Of a DNA stretch of 64,000 bases, positions 57,456-64,000 are shown piece after piece; within the stretch, counting starts at the first letter, position 1, and each line of letters starts with the position of its first letter. The notes under the pieces are model-generated. The model had not been told where the DNA came from. It did no database searches and was given only the letters and a program-made list of their open reading frames with translations. The DNA comes from Sialis fuliginosa (Eukaryota; Arthropoda; Insecta; Megaloptera; Sialidae), in the NCBI GenBank assembly GCA_961205875.1, contig OY540813.1, forward strand, positions 18,199,001-18,263,000, written 5' to 3'. Both the position numbers and the translations under genes were made by a program.

Positions 57456-58689
57456 CAATAAATAGTTATTCAATAGAGTAATTTATTATATGAATCAGTC
57501 ATTTATATAGTTTTCAATATGGCTTAGTCCACTTTTATCGATTAAATATTTGTTTAGTGAGGTTCTTTACAAAAACCCCTTAAAATAGTTAAAATAGTTA
57601 ACCTAAAAAATGTTAAATGTTTTTTTTTATATAATATAAAGAATTCCAATAAACGAATTTTCTGGGACATTATATAAAACTTATTTTAGATAAGCGCTGT
57701 TCTTTAAACTTCGCCCAAAAAATTATACAGCGTAAATTTTTGAAGTCGACTAAAAATACATTATTTAATTAAAAATATATTCCAAACTCATCAGACGCAA
57801 CCATTATAATGGCCCAATCAACTCCCTTATTGACACTCTCCATTTTCTAAACTGCTCCAAATGTGGACTTAGTCATTTTGACTTCTTACAACTAACATTT
57901 TTGTAAAATTATTGTAATTTATATTTACAAGTAATTTAAGCATTCACCCCTTTCAGGTTGGTTATATAAAAACACGCCTATTGCTATTGCTACATTTATG
58001 AATGTAATATCAAGTATACATTCTTAATTAATTATTATTTAAAATTAATCCTTTTTCGCTTCATTTTTAATTAAAATATAATCTTACGTCTTCTGAACTA
58101 ATTATAAAATAAATGTTACAAATTTCTTTCGTTAATGTAAAAGACAATATTGTAAAAATTGAAGATAGAAAAATATTTTTAAATATTCAAATGATTTTTA
58201 AAAAATTTATGATAATAATCGATATAACAAAAAAATACTAAATATACGGGCATTTCCATACTATTTCAAACAGCCGTAGAAAATTGTCTAATTTTAAAAT
58301 TTGTTGGTACAAAATGAATTACTTCGTTATCATAACATTAATATTAGTTCAAAGTTATAAAAAAATTATTTAATATTAATGTACGCACAAACTTTATTTT
58401 ATTTATTATTGTTCCGCTGTTAATGTTCAAAAAAATGAAGTTTATTAATTAACAAAAATATTTGACAGAACGCTATGATTATAGTTTTTCTAACGTCCAA
58501 CATAAAAGATAAATTCCTCAAATAAATTCCCTTCGACTTTTGTTATAATATATTTTGAGAAATGGCTTAAATTTTTTAATTTATAAACGCTATAAAAACT
58601 ATAAATATAGGGTTTTATTAAATTAAATTAAATAAGATATTTCATATTTTAATGATTAACGAAATAATAAAAATTCGCGTATAATTTTT
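57456..58689. other. AT-rich non-coding stretch
   Basis: No gene or repeat recognised. Confidence 0.45.
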
Positions 58690-58885
58690 TTAATTATGAA
58701 CCACACATTTTGTCGTGAATTTCAGGCCAGGTACTTGGTGGGAATTCCAGAAACTTAATGTAACGCGCAGAGATCAGTGTTGCGCACTAGCGTAAATTTT
58801 AAATCAGTACATCTCGACACTCAGAGCAGCTACCACGTAGTTTCTGATCTCAAATTATAGATCTCGATTAGATCACGAGGTATGA
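58690..58885. other. Compositionally distinct block upstream of receptor
   Basis: Non-repetitive block with GTAACGCGCAGAGATCAG and GTTGCGCACTAGCG, about 6 kb upstream of the receptor exon. Could be a 5' UTR exon, promoter or conserved element; no coding frame convinces me. Confidence 0.3.
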
Positions 58886-59961
58886 GTGATATTATATTAT
58901 AAAAAAAAAAATTGTATGTCCACGATTGGGCTTGTAAATATTAATAAATTGAATTATAAAAAAAATAGTATATAAGCATGTATTTTCTACGGCCTTACAT
59001 TTGTTAAACTGAATAAAAAAATTAAAATAAATTTCGTATTTCCACGATTTCACTTGTAAAAATATTAATTAATAAATTGTTTGTATGTTCGTACAAATCA
59101 TAAAAACTATATTATACAATACTAGTTACATATTTAGACTAAGTTTACGGAAATATTTACAAAAATTCAAACATTTCTGTGTAACAAAAAAAATTAAAGA
59201 TATGTATATCAATCCATGAGTTTGAGTTTTATTTAACCCCACTGCCACGTATTCATGTCATTCCCTCGACTGTGAATCCCGACACAGTCACGCCCATTTT
59301 TTAATGTTATGATGACGTAGTGATTCCGAAATTTCATTACATCAAAAAAAAATAATGAATTCAACACAAAATTTTTCGACATTTTAAAATCACGCGGGAT
59401 TGCCTATACCTACTTTTACATTCTTGTCTGATTTTTTTTTTAAATAAAAGGATAAAAATAATAATATAAATAAAGCAATGTCATAAAATTAAAATACGGC
59501 AAAAATAATAATTCTCAGCAGTTCTATGTACGTATGTGGCTGAATGTATAACTAAATCAAGAAACACTAAATGAGCTGTACGGCTCTCGGGAGGCCCACA
59601 TTAATTATTTTGAATTTTGTATGAGCCACTGAAATATTCAGAACGAACCTTTACAGGAAACAGTGGATGCGTTTTAAAATGTTATGTATTAATGTAACCG
59701 ACTCGCTGAAAAACACGTACCTAGTGAACTTTATGGTGATTATCATAATATATCTGGCTATGATACTATAAAATAGTAGATAATTTATCAAAAATCAACC
59801 CTTGTATAAAAATACAAATTATAATTTTACGAACAATACTAAAAATGAAATAAATTTAAACAGCTACCAGTATAAATTGATATATTAAATACCTACATTT
59901 TTACTTTCATATATCCATGTATATGAAATATACATAATATATAAGTAAAGTATTATTTACA
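58886..59961. other. AT-rich non-coding stretch
   Basis: No gene recognised. Confidence 0.4.
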
Positions 59962-59963
59962 TA

Positions 59964-60860
59964 GGGGAGATGGGGAGGATTCATATACGAGCGTTCATAC
60001 AGATGGATTAATAAGTGTTCTAAAGTAACTACGAAAATATGTGTAACACCAATAGATGGTACTGATCACCCACCACAACATATCAACAATTTAAATCTTT
60101 AACTTCTCATCTTGATGGTCATTTATATCATTTTTCATTTTCAATTCGTGGAAGTTATTTTGGTGCGTTGTCGAAAATATTTCAAAAACAGTAACAAATT
60201 GTGTAATTTTGAATGGATTAGAGTTATTTTATACGTATAACAGTTAAATTTATTTGTTTGTAATGTTGATATCGTTTTTCTATATTTCCAATCTTTTCAA
60301 AACATACAATTTTATAAAATTTTCACCCGGGGAGCGTTTATACAATAAAAATTGGGAAGTTTCGTAATGTATAATATTGATGGAACCATCCGATCTCGTT
60401 TGTATTGATCTGATGACCGACCAACGTCTTATTATCGTCTAAAATGATTTGTTTAATTGGCTAATTTAATAAAATTATTATATTTGCCATTGAGTCATCA
60501 TAATCTATATTTATAATTTGTTTTTATTTTGAGGCTTAATTTTTTATAATTTTCAGAGTTTTAATATTTTTTTTATGAGCTATGTATATTGCAACTATCT
60601 TTAAAATCTATGAATAATATTACATTACTGAGCTTCGAACTAACTTTTTTATGTGTATTATTCCTCCCCGTCCCGTGTATCAAGGATCCCTGGGGTCAGG
60701 TTGATTTAATACAGTTTTCAATTTTTTTTTTCAAAACATCAAATTCATACTTAATTACATACTCAAATAATGTTATAAAAGGACCAAACTTTTTTTTTAA
60801 TGTTTTTATACAGAAAATTTATATTTTATTTAAAATGTATGAACCCTCTCCAACTCCCTC
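59964..60860. mobile_element. TA-flanked TIR element, GGGGAGATGG type
   Basis: Left tip GGGGAGATGGGGAGGATTCA; right tip (other strand) GAGGGAGTTGGAGAGGGTTC; TA on both sides (59962-59963, 60861-60862). 897 bp; interior echoes of the tip (CCTCCCCGTCCCGTG, CACCCGGGGAGCG) as in the 55.6-kb element. The plus-strand open frame near its right end is not supported as a gene. Confidence 0.75.
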
Positions 60861-60862
60861 TA

Positions 60863-61610
60863 TTTATAATTAAATTTAGTGTACCTACAGTATTTCAAAA
60901 AACATTTTTTTTTATTTACTGTTTGTAATTGGAAAATAAATTTTTCTTAATATTATTCTGCTCAAAATAAGATTCCCCTTTTGTGATGATAAAAACGAAT
61001 TTTTAATTCAAAATTAAATTATTTTTCTACATTCTCGATTTTGCTTTCTCGTAATATTAACTCATTTTGTATAATGAAAAATATATACTAGCCTAGTCTA
61101 ATAATAAATAAAGTAATGAAAACAATTAGTAAAGGTTAAGAATAATTATAAATATTTCAAAACTTCATAATTACATTTAATTACAGCGTTCTTATAACAA
61201 ATAGAAGAATTATAATAACATAAAAATGATAAGCGATTTAATTTTGAATCTGAAATTAAATCCTTCGGTTATTAACACAAAATAAATTGATTTTAAATCA
61301 AGTCCATGATTAGCAATTTAAATACAACATTTAATCGTACAGTTTTAATCAACGAACTTCACTTCGTCTCTTTCTCTTCTTTGTAAATGTATGGACAAAA
61401 CTCTCAACCGAGTCCTTTGATGTACGGAAAAATATACAAAACTGTTAATTAAATGTCAAACACCTGGTATCAACTAATCTTTGTTGTAAAAAACTCGATA
61501 CGGTTAATCTGAAATTGTGTTTACCAAGATATTTATTTAATAGTGTAGATGTATAGAATATAGTTATTAAATAAATATAACCCTATCTTTTCTCTCTCTC
61601 TCTGGGCACC
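60863..61610. other. AT-rich non-coding stretch
   Basis: No gene recognised; (TC)n tract at about 61590-61603. Confidence 0.4.
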
Positions 61611-61628
61611 TTTACAGGAACTTAAAAC

Positions 61629-61775
61629 TACCACAATAAAATAATATCACTCGATACGTGTTTCGACTTCAAAAGAAGTCCTCATCAGGAATCAGGAGCC
61701 TAATAATGTGGTTAAGGTGTACGTACATATTTAGTTTTAAGTGACTAATGTAAGAAACCACATTTTTTTCGTTTT
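61629..61775. mobile_element. Second copy of the retro-insert family
   Basis: The left half on the minus strand reads CCTGATGAGGACTTC-TTTT-GAAGTCGAAACACG (in parts), as in 13955-13990, and CCACAATAAAAT. The right half reads GTGGTTAAGGTGTACG and TTTAAGTGACTA, as 14011-14045. The two halves are inverted relative to each other as at 13.9 kb, but with a shorter centre. Confidence 0.65.
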
Positions 61776-62640
61776 CTGCTAATCTCTACAAAAATTATTT
61801 GCATTACAAAAACCCAATCTCTTATCGCGTGGTTTTACACAAAACATTAACAACAGTTTTTAAAACAATTCGTATTTATAAATGTATTGGTTTTGTTTTT
61901 AAAAACAATTGTTGGTATTTTATCAATTTAGTGTTAAGCCACCAATAGAAAGGCTTGAAATATATGGTTTTTTTTTATAAAAATGCAATGTATTGTTATT
62001 TCATAAATATATTTTTGTTCGGAAGCGAAACTGCCAATGTAATATAGAGGTAGACAAAAGTAAAAACTGGACAATTTATCTGCGTAGTTATAAATTATGA
62101 ATATACAATAATGTCTATAAAAAATTAATGTGAAATTCAACCGTATTTTTAGGAAGCCCGTTTATTTTTTTTTCATGACTTCAAAGTTATACGTCATAAA
62201 ACCTTTTTCTAAATGTATAACAATATATTTCAAATTTTATATATTTTTTGTCTTTACTATGACATAAAATAACACGTGTTTTAAAAAAAAATTAACTCAG
62301 TTTTTAATTAAAAAAAAAATAGTAGATAAAACTGATGATATGTAGTTCTAAAAAAGCATTTGATAAATTTCAACGTAGTGTTTCGGGAAAAAAATTACAG
62401 CTAAGTTACCTTTTATAGCTAAGAAATTAAATATACTTAGGATGAACCTTTTTTCGGTATAAAAAAGTCCTACTAACTGCATGCGTATAAGACATATACA
62501 AAGACAAGGCTATTATTTAATGTCAAAATACCATGATGCTATTTTTATGTCACAGTGAAGAAAAAAAATATGTTTATTCGGTGATACTGAATATGACCTG
62601 CATTGTGATTTTTTATGTAATTGATAGTTACGCAATTAAA
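61776..62640. other. AT-rich non-coding stretch
   Basis: No gene recognised. Confidence 0.45.
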
Positions 62641-63317
62641 GCTCTTCTCACACTAGCGCGGGCAGTTTCAAACTAACGCGATTTCCCACACGTCATTAAC
62701 ACTGACTTTTATACTATAACAATTAAATAACCAACGAAATAAAAAAAAGGTTACAGTTTTTCATTATCAAAAAGTATATATAATTAGAATAATTAAATTT
62801 ACTTCACATTGGTTATGCAAGACCATAATACAATTATTAAATAATTACCCATTGGCAATAAAAAATAACAATACAACGATTAACACTAATATTACACGTA
62901 ACAGTTCTCGCTTTAGGATTTAGAGCCGAAAACGTCACTGAAATATCGATAAAAAAAAAATTAACACAAAAACACCAAAAAAAAACACTAAACACTTTCA
63001 CGACGATGGTGAGAAATAGGTAAATATGGGATCCTCCTTTATTGTCGCTCGCCTAGTATTGAGTATCCATTACTGACTGACCCGTAATCAAATATCTGCT
63101 GTCAATCCGTAATTTTATGAAATTATGCAACCCAGAGTGAAGACAATTTATTAAATCCCCTCTACCCGAGCTTATGTAACCCAGAGGTGATAAAATAATT
63201 TTTGTTATAATACTAATAATTCAATAGTAATTGTCTTTGAAGTTTTTTTTTTATAAATTACATTGTCACGCCCAACTTTCGCGCAACTTTTCGCCCTAGT
63301 GTGAACACGTCCATATA
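62641..63317. mobile_element. Degraded TIR element, TTCACACTAG ends
   Basis: Left CTTCTCACACTAGCGCGGGC and right (other strand) GTGTTCACACTAGGGCG share TCACACTAG-GCG and a following AGTTT/AGTTG-GCG pattern. Flanks give no duplication. Non-coding interior. Confidence 0.45.
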
Positions 63318-64000
63318 AGTTAGTGGTCAGAGTCGACGCGAGCGAATCGCGTCTTGCATTAATTAATCTTCCAATCCTTACTTTTAACTAACCTTGTATA
63401 AAAATACTGATTATAAAGATTTTTTTTATTTACAAATATTATGATAGGTTATTCCTGTACTTACATTCTATGCTGAAGATTATTTTTGGTTGATATACTT
63501 TTACATATCATACAATAACATACATATTATGTTATACATACATATATGTCATAACTATTAAGTCTAGAACCCAGAAAATCTTATTGTTTTAATAAACTTA
63601 AATACACACAGTTAAACGAGATAAATATATTTTTTAAAGGGTGGGCAAAACAGTAAAGTCACATAAATGAGTTCAAGCGTTATTAAACATCGAATTTATG
63701 TCGATATTTTTAATGTATGAATATAAATCTCATATCAAGTGCGGGGTATAAAAAAACTTTAGTCGCGTTTCCTATAAATGCTCATTTTTAACTTAAAATA
63801 CTTTTTCCATCCACAAAAGAAATATTTTCAATTCTTGAAAAATATTATTGGACTTTATTGTTTTGTATTTCAAAAAAAAATATTCGTATAACTTAATCGT
63901 TCTGGTAATTGGGCCTCCAAAATTACAATTAGTGCATATTTGTTGCAATCATTACTATTATGTTCAATTATACCTACATACACAGAGTAAATAAGAGCAA
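63318..64000. other. AT-rich non-coding stretch to window end
   Basis: GACGCGAGCGAATCGCGTC at 63334-63352 is an imperfect palindrome, possibly an eroded part of the neighbouring element. No gene recognised. Confidence 0.4.

Noticed and set aside
60589-60873. 94-codon plus-strand open frame
   Set aside because: Covers the right end of the TA-flanked element at 59964-60860 and has only low-complexity hydrophobic content.

Overview
The window is animal DNA, almost certainly insect. It is very AT-rich (about three quarters A+T by eye), has long non-coding stretches and very short open frames, and is crowded with small non-autonomous DNA transposons. The one convincing host gene part is an insect nicotinic acetylcholine receptor alpha subunit exon. 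The repeats (elements bounded by CAGTGGCG and by CAGGGTG, the CGGCCAAGTGCG repeat, ends reading ACTAGCGG and GCCGGGTCAGCT) are common in Hemiptera and Lepidoptera. The base composition fits an aphid-like hemipteran at least as well as a moth. I cannot name the species.

Host gene: on the minus strand at 52401-52604 lies the first coding exon of an alpha-type nicotinic acetylcholine receptor subunit (68 residues: signal peptide plus start of the ligand-binding domain), closed by a consensus splice donor. Transcription runs toward lower coordinates, so most of the window to the left (1-52400) would be the first coding intron of this gene, and the right side (52605-64000) its upstream or 5' UTR region. 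I did not recognise the next small exons, so the intron may exceed 52 kb.

Else: 1-13 kb holds a clean hAT MITE with 8-bp target duplication, a hAT-like end, a copy of a foldback MITE family, a two-exon relic of a repetitive protein family, three copies of a hairpin-ended repeat and a quiet AT-rich stretch. 13-23 kb holds a nested retro-insertion with 13-bp duplications, three foldback elements with TA-type ends, an RGG-like coding fragment and the first copy of a 0.5-kb TIR family. 23-45 kb holds a THAP-containing DNA element, an 888-bp palindrome carrying the end of a mariner-type transposase, other palindromes and several pairs of dispersed repeats. 45-52 kb holds two more foldback MITEs, two strong palindromes and a cluster of CRE and E-box sites in the receptor intron. 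53-64 kb holds four more TIR elements (TA-flanked where the ends are clear) and a second copy of the retro-insert family.

No bacterial-type operon, CRISPR array, rRNA or convincing tRNA gene is present. I found no new multi-gene system. The interest lies in the receptor exon and possible regulatory clusters in its intron, in the density of TA-flanked foldback elements, and in a few pieces that look coding or ribozyme-like but are unproven.
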